A stretch of DNA of 43,936 bases from Flavobacteriales bacterium (GTDB taxonomy: Bacteria > Bacteroidota > Bacteroidia > Flavobacteriales > BACL11), in contig PAHN01000004.1 in assembly GCA_002711125.1 (NCBI GenBank), positions 258,017-301,952 of the forward strand, given 5' to 3'. The notes below the pieces were generated by a model. That model was given only the letters and a program-made list of their open reading frames with translations, did no database searches and had not been told where the DNA came from. A program made the translations under genes and the position numbers. Numbering within the stretch: the stretch's first letter is position 1; each line of letters begins with the position of its first letter. Below, in pieces: positions 1 through 10,158 of the stretch.

Positions 1-147
1 GATTCTACAACTGCTACTTCTAATATGCTATATGTAAATGACTCGCAAAATGATCCTAGCACAATTTATAAATATAATATTTCTTTATCAAGCTATGTAG
101 ATACAATAGCTGTTGAGGGTTCAGTTTTAGATATAAATTATTATTAA
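1..147 (+). CDS. C-terminal end of an unidentified protein (partial)
   Basis: Reading frame 1 is open from the window edge to a TAA at 145-147 and gives the last 48 residues of a protein, ending VLDINYY. The tail is rich in Ser, Thr, Asn, Asp and Tyr and has no membrane segment, which suits an exported protein, but no family can be recognised from it. It ends 13 bases before the stop of the convergent M42-type peptidase gene. The start and most of the gene lie outside the window. Confidence 0.55.
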   Translation, partial: DSTTATSNMLYVNDSQNDPSTIYKYNISLSSYVDTIAVEGSVLDINYY

Positions 148-160
148 TTATATTTTTCTA

Positions 161-1069
161 TTATAATTCTTTAAGTAGTAAATTGTATATTTTAATCATA
201 GATTCAATATCCTTCTTATGTACTTTTTCGTCAGGGGAGTGAACATTATCTTCTGCAGCACCTATAAAACACCAATCCCATGGATAATCACTTTTTTGTA
301 ATCCATTTCCATCGCTTCCTCCAGCATCTTCGACTTCAAGTTGAAATGGTATTTTATTTGCTTTAATAATATTAATGATTTTATTTACAAATGATTTTCT
401 GGGTATTCCACTATCTCTTAATGATATTACACATCCCTTACCATGTTTAACACCTTCAGTTATCCATGTTATATCTGATATTAATGCTTTAGAAACATTA
501 TATTTTTCTTGAATAAATTTCCCTAAATATCCCACGGACCCTCCTCCGTGCTCTTCCCAAGTTGAAAATACTAGTATGCCGTTTTCAATATTTTTGGCGA
601 TCTCTAAGGTATTATATATTCCAAGTCGATTATCAATATAAGCTGATTGAATAAAATCATCATTTTCTCTAAAGTCAATTTTATATGTTAAACTAGTACC
701 TCTATCAATTATTCTGTCAAATTCAATGTATATTTTTTTATCTTTTTTGAATATTTTTCCTTCTATATCTCCTTTAGAATCTTTTCCAATTAGTGTTATA
801 CCTTCATTTGTCTTCGGTCCACCAATTTTAATTATTTCATTATTATACTTTACTGTAAACCCTATTGAATCCATATGAGCAAAAACTGCTACATTGGGTT
901 TTCCAAAAACTAAAATTAAATTGTCTTGGAATCCTTTTCCAAAGTAAAGTGTTGGTTTTGTTTTCCAATTTGATTGATTGTTTTTAATATAGTCAATAAG
1001 AAAATTCCTTAATACTTCCTCTTCTCCAGAAGGAGCGTGAATTTTACAAAGTTTTTTTAATAGTTCCAT
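161..1069 (-). CDS. M42-family (glutamyl aminopeptidase-like) metallopeptidase
   Basis: Predicted cytoplasmic aminopeptidase with two co-catalytic metal ions, removing N-terminal residues from peptides. The family's ligand set can be followed in order: H65 in AHMDSIG, bridging D146 in YIDNRLG, the catalytic Glu pair E172-E173 in WEEHGGG, D199 in SDIT, and H277 in VHSPD. At 302 residues it is shorter than the 340-360 usual for M42, mainly in the region around residues 85-140 that forms the PDZ-like lid. It has no signal peptide. Its start lies inside the end of the YigZ gene (26-base overlap), so it is the last gene of the ribD-DMT-yigZ-peptidase run and probably translationally coupled. An M20-type peptidase is the alternative; the EE pair and the His at the end favour M42. 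Confidence 0.82.
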   Translation of the reverse strand: MELLKKLCKIHAPSGEEEVLRNFLIDYIKNNQSNWKTKPTLYFGKGFQDNLILVFGKPNVAVFAHMDSIGFTVKYNNEIIKIGGPKTNEGITLIGKDSKGDIEGKIFKKDKKIYIEFDRIIDRGTSLTYKIDFRENDDFIQSAYIDNRLGIYNTLEIAKNIENGILVFSTWEEHGGGSVGYLGKFIQEKYNVSKALISDITWITEGVKHGKGCVISLRDSGIPRKSFVNKIINIIKANKIPFQLEVEDAGGSDGNGLQKSDYPWDWCFIGAAEDNVHSPDEKVHKKDIESMIKIYNLLLKEL

Positions 1070-1679
1070 GCTCTAATTTATTAATAATTAATCCATGATT
1101 TTTTTCAAAAATGTCAATAGTATGTTTACTATCTTTCTTAGATACTGCAAATATAATTATACATTCTTGTTTAAGATTACTTTTAACAATTTCTATATTA
1201 TATTTTTTTATAATTCGCATTACATCATTTATATCTGTGTATTTAAAATTAATCTGATAATATTCTTGAAGATATTTAGTTACTACTCCTGATTTATTAA
1301 TAACTTCATTTGCTGCTGATTTATATGCTTTTATTAATCCACTTACGCCAAGTTTAACGCCCCCAAAATATCTAACAACAACAATTAAAACATTTGTTAA
1401 ATCCTTTGATATTATTTGCCTTAGTATTGGTTTTCCTGCTGTTGAGGAAGGTTCACCATCATCGTTAACTATTTGTATGGATTTATCATTTTTTAAAATA
1501 TATGCAAAACAGAAATGTCGTGCTTTATGTTCTTTTTTTCTTAAATCAGCTATTTTTTCTTTTACATCATCTTTTGAATAAATATTAAAGCTATAGCTAA
1601 TAAATTTACTTCCTTTTATTTTAAGAGATGCAGTTGATGGTCTTTTAATTTCTTTAAAAATATGATTCTCTTGTTTCAT
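1044..1679 (-). CDS. YigZ/IMPACT family protein
   Basis: The N-terminal half (about residues 15-125) matches the IMPACT/UPF0029 domain: DDGEPSSTAGKPIL near residues 73-86 followed by VVRYFGGVKLG near 101-111, the signature of the family. The C-terminal part fits the small ferredoxin-like YigZ domain. In eukaryotes IMPACT modulates translation control through GCN1; the bacterial role is not settled, so only the family is assigned. The length (211) is normal. Its ATG follows the TAG of the DMT permease with no spacer, and its end overlaps the peptidase gene, so all four genes probably share one transcript from the ribD promoter. Confidence 0.88.
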   Translation of the reverse strand: MKQENHIFKEIKRPSTASLKIKGSKFISYSFNIYSKDDVKEKIADLRKKEHKARHFCFAYILKNDKSIQIVNDDGEPSSTAGKPILRQIISKDLTNVLIVVVRYFGGVKLGVSGLIKAYKSAANEVINKSGVVTKYLQEYYQINFKYTDINDVMRIIKKYNIEIVKSNLKQECIIIFAVSKKDSKHTIDIFEKNHGLIINKLEHGTIKKTL

Positions 1680-2522
1680 CTAAAAAGATAATAATAGAAA
1701 AATAGATACACACGCAAGAACAATTCCAAACCAATTTTCCTTATTTAAATTTTCTTTGTAGACTAAATAACTTATGATTGTTGATATTAAAACAACACCG
1801 ATATTTAAAACAGGAAATACAACAGCTCCACCTAAGGATTCTAATGATAAAAGAACGAAATAAATACTAAAATAGTTAGGGATACCAAGTAATACTCCTC
1901 CAATTATATTTTTAAAGCTTATTTTGTTTCTATTAAAAATAATTATAACAAAGCCTGTAAAGAATGCAATAAAAAAGATGAGGATTATAAATAAATTGAA
2001 GTCATTAATTGATTCTAAGTGCTTTTCTCTAATATAATCTAGAAAAGAGTCGAGAATCCCTGCGCCAAAAAAAAGAAATACAGCTATTTTTAAGGATTTT
2101 TGAGTTTTTTGTTTTTTTTTAAATGTTAAAAAAATAGCAATGAGTGCCAAAAGAATACCAATATAGTTATATATAGATAAATTGATATTTCTTTGAAATA
2201 ATAGAGCCGCTATCACTGGAATAACTAATGACATTTTTGAAGCAATGGATGCAATAGAAATCCCAAGTTGTTGAGTTGTTTTTGCCATTATATTAAACAT
2301 TACTACAAAAAATATACCGAGCGCTATAGTTGGATATATCCACGAGGTATTAACAATATCAGTTAAACAAATTGGATTACCATATAATAATATTGCAATT
2401 ATGCTGGCAGTAAGATAATTGAAGGTAATTGCTTGGTGCGTATTAATATTTCTTTTTTCAAATTCTTTAAAAAAAATAAATAATGAAACAGTAAATAAAA
2501 TAGTTAAAGTTAGAGAAATCAT
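1680..2522 (-). CDS. DMT/EamA-family membrane transporter
   Basis: A 280-residue, almost entirely hydrophobic protein with about ten predicted membrane segments, beginning with a helix at residues 1-18. Short basic loops such as KKKQKTQK near residue 135 separate two halves of similar layout, the typical inverted repeat of the drug/metabolite transporter superfamily. The substrate cannot be read from the sequence. The start codon overlaps the ribD stop by four bases (ATGA), which indicates coupling to riboflavin gene expression. Export or uptake of a flavin-related metabolite is therefore possible but is only an inference from position. Confidence 0.78.
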   Translation of the reverse strand: MISLTLTILFTVSLFIFFKEFEKRNINTHQAITFNYLTASIIAILLYGNPICLTDIVNTSWIYPTIALGIFFVVMFNIMAKTTQQLGISIASIASKMSLVIPVIAALLFQRNINLSIYNYIGILLALIAIFLTFKKKQKTQKSLKIAVFLFFGAGILDSFLDYIREKHLESINDFNLFIILIFFIAFFTGFVIIIFNRNKISFKNIIGGVLLGIPNYFSIYFVLLSLESLGGAVVFPVLNIGVVLISTIISYLVYKENLNKENWFGIVLACVSIFLLLSF

Positions 2523-3547
2523 TTGTTATGTATTATTTCAAGAGTATCATCACCTATTTGTTTTTTTACTCCTTTTAGATTAACCAATATTGGCGATTTA
2601 AGTCCTTCTTTCAGCATTTTTTTAGTGGTGAAAATCCGAGCTTCATCCCATTGATTTATATCAATGAAAGATTTAAGGATTTTTTGTCCTCCCTCAATAA
2701 TTACAGATTGTATTCCGATTTTATATAAATATAATAAAATATTATCAATTAAGTTTTCGAATGATATTTTAAAAAACTTAGTTGTATTTATTTCTTTGTT
2801 CATTATTTGATTAAAAACAATTGTCGAAGCATCATTGTTAAAAATCTTCATGTCTTTTGAAATTTGTAATTTTTTATCTATAGTAATACGAATTGGATTT
2901 TTTCCTTTACATTCTCTTACAGTTAGTTGCGGATCATCCTTTATTACTGTGTTTTTCCCTACAAGAATAGCTTGTTCTTCTGATCTCCACCTATGTACTA
3001 ACTTCTTAGATTCTTTTGAAGTCATCCAAAAACTACCTGTTTGATTTTTTGGAGCCATTAGTCCATCTTTACTTTTTGCCCATTTTAAAATAATATAAGG
3101 TCTTTTTTTCTCGTGAAAAGTAAAAAATCTTCTATTTAGGTAACGAGATTTCTTTTCCAAGATGCCTGTTGAAACATTAATACCGGCATCTTTGAGCTTT
3201 TGTATTCCGCTACCTGAAACTTTAGAGTTACTATCAACACATCCTATTACCACATTTGGAATTTTATGTTTAATGATTATATTAGAACAGGGTGGTGTTT
3301 TACCAAAATGTGAACAGGGTTCTAAATTTACATACAAGGTTGATTTTAAAAGTAATTCTTTATTTTCAACACTTTCAATAGCATTTACTTCAGCATGTTT
3401 TTTACCATATTTTTTATGATATCCTTGACCTATTATTTTATTGTCACATACAATGACACAACCAACCATTGGATTAGGAGCATTATATGGGAATGCTTTA
3501 CTGGCCAAATTCAAACATATCTGCATGAAAAAGTCATGATTTTGCAT
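2519..3547 (-). CDS. ribD: Bifunctional riboflavin deaminase/reductase RibD
   Basis: Carries out the second and third steps of riboflavin synthesis: deamination of the pyrimidine intermediate from GTP, then NADPH-dependent reduction of its ribosyl side chain. The N-terminal deaminase domain has the zinc site H51-A-E and C78/C87 in EPCSH...TPPC. The C-terminal reductase domain (from about residue 147) contains RPYIILKWAKSKDG and the VGKNTVIKDDPQL stretch. I place the start at 3547 (342 residues): the open frame runs 50 codons further upstream, but that extension has no family resemblance, crosses into prmC on the other strand, and a -7 box lies just before the chosen ATG. It is the first gene of a four-gene minus-strand operon. 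The next pathway enzyme, ribH, is about 29 kb away. Confidence 0.93.
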   Translation of the reverse strand: MQNHDFFMQICLNLASKAFPYNAPNPMVGCVIVCDNKIIGQGYHKKYGKKHAEVNAIESVENKELLLKSTLYVNLEPCSHFGKTPPCSNIIIKHKIPNVVIGCVDSNSKVSGSGIQKLKDAGINVSTGILEKKSRYLNRRFFTFHEKKRPYIILKWAKSKDGLMAPKNQTGSFWMTSKESKKLVHRWRSEEQAILVGKNTVIKDDPQLTVRECKGKNPIRITIDKKLQISKDMKIFNNDASTIVFNQIMNKEINTTKFFKISFENLIDNILLYLYKIGIQSVIIEGGQKILKSFIDINQWDEARIFTTKKMLKEGLKSPILVNLKGVKKQIGDDTLEIIHNK

Positions 3548-3551
3548 ACAC

Positions 3552-3559
3552 CAAAAATA
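3552..3559 (-). promoter_or_regulatory. -7 promoter box of ribD operon
   Basis: On the minus strand TATTTTTG matches the Bacteroidota consensus TAnnTTTG and ends four bases before the ribD ATG. Transcription would start at or inside the start codon, giving a leaderless message. It also supports the shorter ribD start. Confidence 0.55.
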
Positions 3560-3569
3560 GTAAAATGAA

Positions 3570-3577
3570 TACATTTG
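3570..3577 (+). promoter_or_regulatory. -7 promoter box of prmC operon
   Basis: TACATTTG fits TAnnTTTG and is followed by only TAGT before the prmC ATG at 3582. It faces the ribD box ten bases away, so two divergent promoters share a 34-base gap. Confidence 0.55.
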
Positions 3578-3581
3578 TAGT

Positions 3582-4427
3582 ATGCAAATTTTATACAATA
3601 TTATTGATTTTTTTAAAAGAGAAATATCACATATATATGACTTAAAAGAATGTGAATCTTTAGCATATATAGTAATTGATAAAATCTTTGGATACAATAA
3701 GTCAGATTTTATTTTACGCTCTAATGAAACAATTAATGAAAGTCAAAGGAAAATAATAATTAATATTGTCAAAAATTTAAAAAAAAATGTTCCAATTCAA
3801 TATATTTTAGAAGAAGCGTATTTTTTTGATTTAAATTTTTTTGTAAATAGTTCAGTTTTAATACCGCGCCCTGAAACAGAAGAGCTTGTAAGTTGGATTA
3901 TTAATGAATCCAAACAAAAAAATAGTTTTTTAGACATAGGTACAGGATCTGGATGTTTGATTATTACACTAAATAAGTTATTAAAAGGTAGCTTTTCTGC
4001 AATTGATGTTTGTAGTAATGCTTTGGACATTGCAAAAATTAATAACAAGAAACATAATACCGAAGTTAGTTTCTATCAAATGGATATTTTGAAGAAAGAA
4101 AATATATTTAAAGATAAATTTGATGTAATTTTAAGTAATCCTCCTTACGTGACAAATAGTGAAAAAAAATTTATTAAAAAAAATGTAATAGATCATGAAC
4201 CTCATATAGCCCTCTTTGTTTCAGATAGAGATCCATTAATTTTTTATCGTAGTATAATTAAAAGATCAAAAGATTTATTATCTAATGAAGGTTGTTTGTA
4301 TTTTGAGATAAATGAGAGGTTCGGTTTAGATATTATACAATTATTAAATAATGAAGGTTTTGTTAATATCAAGTTAAAAAAAGATATAAACGGAAAGGAT
4401 AGAATGATAAAAGCAGTTTTTAAATAA
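3582..4427 (+). CDS. prmC: Peptide chain release factor N5-glutamine methyltransferase PrmC
   Basis: Transfers a methyl group from S-adenosylmethionine to the glutamine of the GGQ motif of release factors, tuning translation termination. Residues 1-75 form the helical release-factor-binding domain, ending in PIQYI. Next come IPRPETE (94-100), the SAM-binding loop FLDIGTGSG (116-124) and the catalytic NPPY at 186-189. The length, 281, is normal. One detail differs: the loop after PIQYI reads LEEAYFF where many homologues have a glycine. It is divergent from ribD and leads the prmC-NTF2-ligA-DUF6913-dapA run, with 20 bases to the next gene. Confidence 0.92.
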   Translation: MQILYNIIDFFKREISHIYDLKECESLAYIVIDKIFGYNKSDFILRSNETINESQRKIIINIVKNLKKNVPIQYILEEAYFFDLNFFVNSSVLIPRPETEELVSWIINESKQKNSFLDIGTGSGCLIITLNKLLKGSFSAIDVCSNALDIAKINNKKHNTEVSFYQMDILKKENIFKDKFDVILSNPPYVTNSEKKFIKKNVIDHEPHIALFVSDRDPLIFYRSIIKRSKDLLSNEGCLYFEINERFGLDIIQLLNNEGFVNIKLKKDINGKDRMIKAVFK

Positions 4428-4447
4428 TTATTTTTGAAAAAAAAGTT

Positions 4448-6896
<2,449 letters not shown>

Positions 6897-6897
<1 letters not shown>

Positions 6898-7439
6898 TGC
6901 AATTTATTGAAGATTTTAAACAAAAAGTTGGTAAATGGGTATTTCTAAGAGAACTCAAGAATAATAAACGTTTAAAGAGTGTGTGTAATCTTAGTAATGC
7001 GAAATCTATTGGGATATTGTATGATGCCACTAATGAAAGTCAAATTAATGAAATCAAGCCTTTTATTGATTATTTTTTTAAATTAAAAAAAGAAATAAAA
7101 GCACTTGGATTTGTCAATGATAAACAATTTTCTTTTTGTCATTCACCAAAATTGCAATATGATTTTTTTAATATAAAAGACCTAAATTGGTATTATAAAC
7201 CACAAAATTATATTATTGATAATTTTATTCAAAAAGAATATGACATTCTAATTAACCTTTGTGATAGCAGTGTTATTCCGATTAAATATTTAGTTGCTAG
7301 TTCTATAGCTCGATTTAAAATTGGAATTTTTGAAGAAAACTATCAAATATACGATTTTATGATTTCATTAAATGATGATAAAAGTGTTGTTAAATTAATG
7401 AGTGAAATTAAGCATTATATTGAAATGATAAATAAATAA
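6897..7439 (+). CDS. DUF6913-type conserved Bacteroidota protein
   Basis: A 180-residue, basic, soluble protein with no signal peptide. The identification rests on its position between ligA and dapA, where Bacteroidota genomes commonly have a DUF6913 gene, and on segments that fit that family: NAKSIGILYDATNE (about 34-47), FFKLKKEIKALGF (about 65-77), and NLCDSSVIPIKYLVASS (about 120-136) followed by RFKIGIF. No catalytic motif was recognised and the function is unknown. It is one base overlapped with ligA and two bases before dapA. Confidence 0.75.
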
Positions 7440-7441
7440 AT

Positions 7442-8308
7442 ATGAAAGAAATTTTTGGAACAGGAGTTGCTTTGGTTACACCTTTTAATACTGACTTTTC
7501 AATTGATTTTAATTCTTTAGAGAAATTAATAAATTATGTTATTGATGGAGGCGTAGATTATTTAGTCATTTTAGGTACTACTGGAGAAAGTGTTACTTTA
7601 TCTAAAGAAGAAAAGTCACAAGTTATAAATTTTTGTAAAAAAATAAATAATGATAGGCTACCATTAATATTGGGTATTGGAGGAAGTTCTACTAAGCAAG
7701 TAATTTACGATATTAAAAATGCTAATTTAGATGGGATCCATGCTATATTATCAGTTTCTCCTGCATATAATAAACCAACACAAGAAGGTATTTATCAGCA
7801 CTATAAGTATATTGCTGATTCTACTGATTTGCCAATAGTTTTATATAACGTTCCTGGAAGAACTTCAAGCAATATTGAAGCTAAAACTACTTTAAAATTA
7901 GCTCACAATGTTAATAACATTGTAGCTATCAAGGAAGCTTCGGGTAATCTTGATCAAATTCTTCAGATAATAAAGAAAAAGCCTAAAGATTTTTCAGTTA
8001 TTTCAGGGGATGATGCTTTAACATTGCCTATGATAAATATGGGAGCTTCAGGAGTTATTTCAGTTATTGGTCAATCTTTTCCTAAAGAATTTTCTCAAAT
8101 GGTTGATTTAGCATTAAATAATGAACAGTTTAAGGCCAACAAAATACACTTAGATTTATATGATTTCTATTACCCTTTGTATGATGAAGGGAATCCTGTA
8201 GGTATTAAAGCTTGCTTAGAATTACAAGGAATATGTAAATCTATTGTAAGACTTCCTTTGGTTAAAGCAAGTGATAATATTTTTAACCATCTGAAAAATA
8301 TGCTATAA
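7442..8308 (+). CDS. dapA: 4-hydroxy-tetrahydrodipicolinate synthase DapA
   Basis: Condenses pyruvate with aspartate semialdehyde, the first committed step to diaminopimelate and lysine, supplying peptidoglycan cross-links. The TIM-barrel motifs are all present: GTTGES at 45-50, Y135 in VLYNVPGRT, and Schiff-base lysine K164 in VAIKEASGN. The C-terminal part carries the GNPVGIKA segment. The length, 288, is normal and the start is two bases after DUF6913. A hairpin terminator follows at 8347-8380, so dapA closes the prmC operon. Confidence 0.96.
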   Translation: MKEIFGTGVALVTPFNTDFSIDFNSLEKLINYVIDGGVDYLVILGTTGESVTLSKEEKSQVINFCKKINNDRLPLILGIGGSSTKQVIYDIKNANLDGIHAILSVSPAYNKPTQEGIYQHYKYIADSTDLPIVLYNVPGRTSSNIEAKTTLKLAHNVNNIVAIKEASGNLDQILQIIKKKPKDFSVISGDDALTLPMINMGASGVISVIGQSFPKEFSQMVDLALNNEQFKANKIHLDLYDFYYPLYDEGNPVGIKACLELQGICKSIVRLPLVKASDNIFNHLKNML

Positions 8309-8346
8309 TTTCTAAGCCTTGATCATTATTAATCTAAAATTTTTGC

Positions 8347-8380
8347 ATAACATTTTATTTTAAATGTTATATTTTTTATT
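8347..8380 (+). terminator. Rho-independent terminator after dapA
   Basis: A perfect 9-base stem, ATAACATTT (8347-8355) with AAATGTTAT (8362-8370), six-base loop, followed by ATTTTTTATT. The stem is A+T-rich and so of modest strength. Its T-run leads directly into the -7 box of the next gene. Confidence 0.5.
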
Positions 8381-8387
8381 AATTTTG
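8380..8387 (+). promoter_or_regulatory. -7 promoter box of glutathione peroxidase gene
   Basis: TAATTTTG matches TAnnTTTG, 13 bases before the ATG at 8401. It begins on the last T of the dapA terminator, so termination and initiation signals share sequence. Confidence 0.5.
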
Positions 8388-8400
8388 TTGAAAAATAAAT

Positions 8401-8934
8401 ATGAAAAAATTATTAGTTTATCTCCTAAGTTTTTTTGCTACAACATCAACATTTGCTCAGGAGTCCATTTATAATATAAAAATTAATGATATAAACGGAT
8501 TACCGATTGATTTAAATTTATTTAAAGGAAAATATATAATGTTTGTTAATGTGGCTTCAAATTGTGGCTTTACATCACAGTATAAAGCCTTAGAAAGTCT
8601 TTATCAAAAATATAATGATGACTTAGTTATAATCGGATTACCATGTAACCAATTTGGTGGTCAAGAGCCTGGTAATTCAAAGGAAATACAAGAATTTTGT
8701 ACGAAAAATTATGGTGTTTCATTTTATTTATCCGAAAAATTAAATGTCAAAGGAGTTGATAAACATCATATATATAAATGGTTAACAGATAAAAATTTAA
8801 ATGGCATTACTAGTTCTTCTGTAAAATGGAATTTTCAGAAATATTTAGTTGACAGAAAGGGATCTTTAATTACATATTTCTATTCTACAACTGATCCAAT
8901 GAGCACGAAAATTACTTCTATTTTAACGCAATAA
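8401..8934 (+). CDS. Exported glutathione peroxidase-family thiol peroxidase
   Basis: Reduces hydrogen peroxide or lipid hydroperoxides. Residues 1-19 form a signal peptide ending TFAQ, so it acts outside the cytoplasm. The core has the peroxidatic residue as ordinary cysteine C55 in VASNCGFTSQ, the conserved Gln in NQFGGQEPG, and the Trp-Asn pair in VKWNFQKYLVDR, completing the catalytic tetrad of the family. In bacteria such enzymes usually use thioredoxin-like reductants rather than glutathione. It has its own promoter and sits between the dapA operon and the bamD operon. Confidence 0.92.
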   Translation: MKKLLVYLLSFFATTSTFAQESIYNIKINDINGLPIDLNLFKGKYIMFVNVASNCGFTSQYKALESLYQKYNDDLVIIGLPCNQFGGQEPGNSKEIQEFCTKNYGVSFYLSEKLNVKGVDKHHIYKWLTDKNLNGITSSSVKWNFQKYLVDRKGSLITYFYSTTDPMSTKITSILTQ

Positions 8935-8995
8935 TTTATATTATGTCGAGTTTACTAGATATAAAAAAAATTTAGGATTATAGAATTTTACCTTA

Positions 8996-9003
8996 TATCT
9001 TTG
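8996..9003 (+). promoter_or_regulatory. -7 promoter box of bamD operon
   Basis: TATCTTTG is a full match to TAnnTTTG, 21 bases before the ATG at 9025, with a T-rich TTTAGG about 20 bases upstream in the position expected for the -33 element. Confidence 0.6.
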
Positions 9004-9024
9004 CATAGTATAATTTTATTTTAG

Positions 9025-9816
9025 ATGACAAGATTTATTTTTATTTTTATTTTTATTGTTTTTTCTACTTCATGTGGGAAATATCAAAAAATACTTAAAA
9101 GTACTGATTATGAATATAAATATAATCAGGCAGTATTGTATTATGAAAATGACGATTATAATCGTGCTATGCCTTTATTTAAGGAACTTTCAACAATTTT
9201 TAAAGGTACGTCTAAAATTCAAGAAGTTGATTATTATTATGCATACTGTAATTATGCAATTGGTGATAATTTAATTGCTGCTTATTTATTTAGAAATTAT
9301 ACAATAAATTTCCCTAATAATAAATACACTGAGGAATGTGCTTACATGTCTGCTTATTGTTTTTATGAAGAGGCACCTATATATTCCCTAGATGCTACAA
9401 ATACTTATATTGCTATAAATGAACTTCAGAATTTTATTGATATTTTTCCTGAAAGTTATCGAATTGAAGAATGTAATAAATTAATTGATGAACTCAGGTC
9501 TAGATTATCATTGAAAGCATTTGAAAATGCTAAACAGTACTTCATAACTTCAAATTATAAAGCAGCAATTATTGCTTTAGATAATGTTTTAATTGATTTT
9601 CCTTCATTTAATAATAGAGAAGAAGTTTATTATTTAATTATCAAATCTAGTTATTTATTAGCAATAAATAGTATTAGTACTAAAGTCCAAGAAAGATTAA
9701 AGGAAACAATAGATTCTTATTTATATTTTAAAGATAATTATCCAAATAGTAAATATTTAATAGATTTAGAAAGTACATATAAACAAGCAATAACAATGTT
9801 AGACCAAATAAAATAA
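9025..9816 (+). CDS. bamD: Outer membrane assembly lipoprotein BamD
   Basis: Component of the BAM complex that folds beta-barrel proteins into the outer membrane. The signal peptide ends in a lipobox with C17 (FSTSC), so the protein is anchored in a membrane on the periplasmic side. The rest consists of tetratricopeptide-like helix pairs starting YKYNQAVLYYENDDYNRAMPLF, including the typical FPNNKYTEECAYMSAYCFY segment. The length of 263 is normal. It heads the bamD-rpoZ-coaBC-DUF4835-recN order that is common in this phylum; rpoZ starts six bases after its stop. Confidence 0.92.
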   Translation: MTRFIFIFIFIVFSTSCGKYQKILKSTDYEYKYNQAVLYYENDDYNRAMPLFKELSTIFKGTSKIQEVDYYYAYCNYAIGDNLIAAYLFRNYTINFPNNKYTEECAYMSAYCFYEEAPIYSLDATNTYIAINELQNFIDIFPESYRIEECNKLIDELRSRLSLKAFENAKQYFITSNYKAAIIALDNVLIDFPSFNNREEVYYLIIKSSYLLAINSISTKVQERLKETIDSYLYFKDNYPNSKYLIDLESTYKQAITMLDQIK

Positions 9817-9822
9817 AAGACA

Positions 9823-10158
9823 ATGAAATTTAAAAAAACAGGCGCAGAAAAAACGACTATTACAAGAGATTTAAATAAACTTCTTGATAAAACAGATAAT
9901 ATTTTTAAAGCTGTATCAATAATGGCTAAGCGATCAGCTCAAGTTAATGTTGATATGAAAGAAGAACTTATGGAAAAGCTTGAAGAATTTGCTATTTCCC
10001 AAGATCAATTAGATGAGGTTTTTGAAAATAAAGAACAAATTGCTGTTTCTAAGTTTTATGAAGGGTTACCCAAACCATGGTCAATCGCTATGAAGGAGCT
10101 TCTTAATGATGAATTATTCATAAAAAAGCAAGAAGATTCTAGTGATTTAGATGCTTAA
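9823..10158 (+). CDS. rpoZ: RNA polymerase omega subunit (Bacteroidota type)
   Basis: Small subunit that wraps the beta-prime C-terminus and assists RNA polymerase assembly. The 111-residue protein has the core AVSIMAKRSAQVN (about residues 35-47) followed by KEELMEKLEEF, matching the Rpb6/omega form seen in this phylum rather than the shorter proteobacterial RpoZ. The acidic tail ends SSDLDA. Its position between bamD and coaBC supports the call. Its end overlaps the coaBC start by eight bases. Confidence 0.85.
   Translation: MKFKKTGAEKTTITRDLNKLLDKTDNIFKAVSIMAKRSAQVNVDMKEELMEKLEEFAISQDQLDEVFENKEQIAVSKFYEGLPKPWSIAMKELLNDELFIKKQEDSSDLDA

Noticed and set aside
3548-3697. 50-codon N-terminal extension of RibD
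   Set aside because: It lacks family similarity, overlaps the start of prmC, and lies upstream of the -7 box four bases before the chosen ATG.
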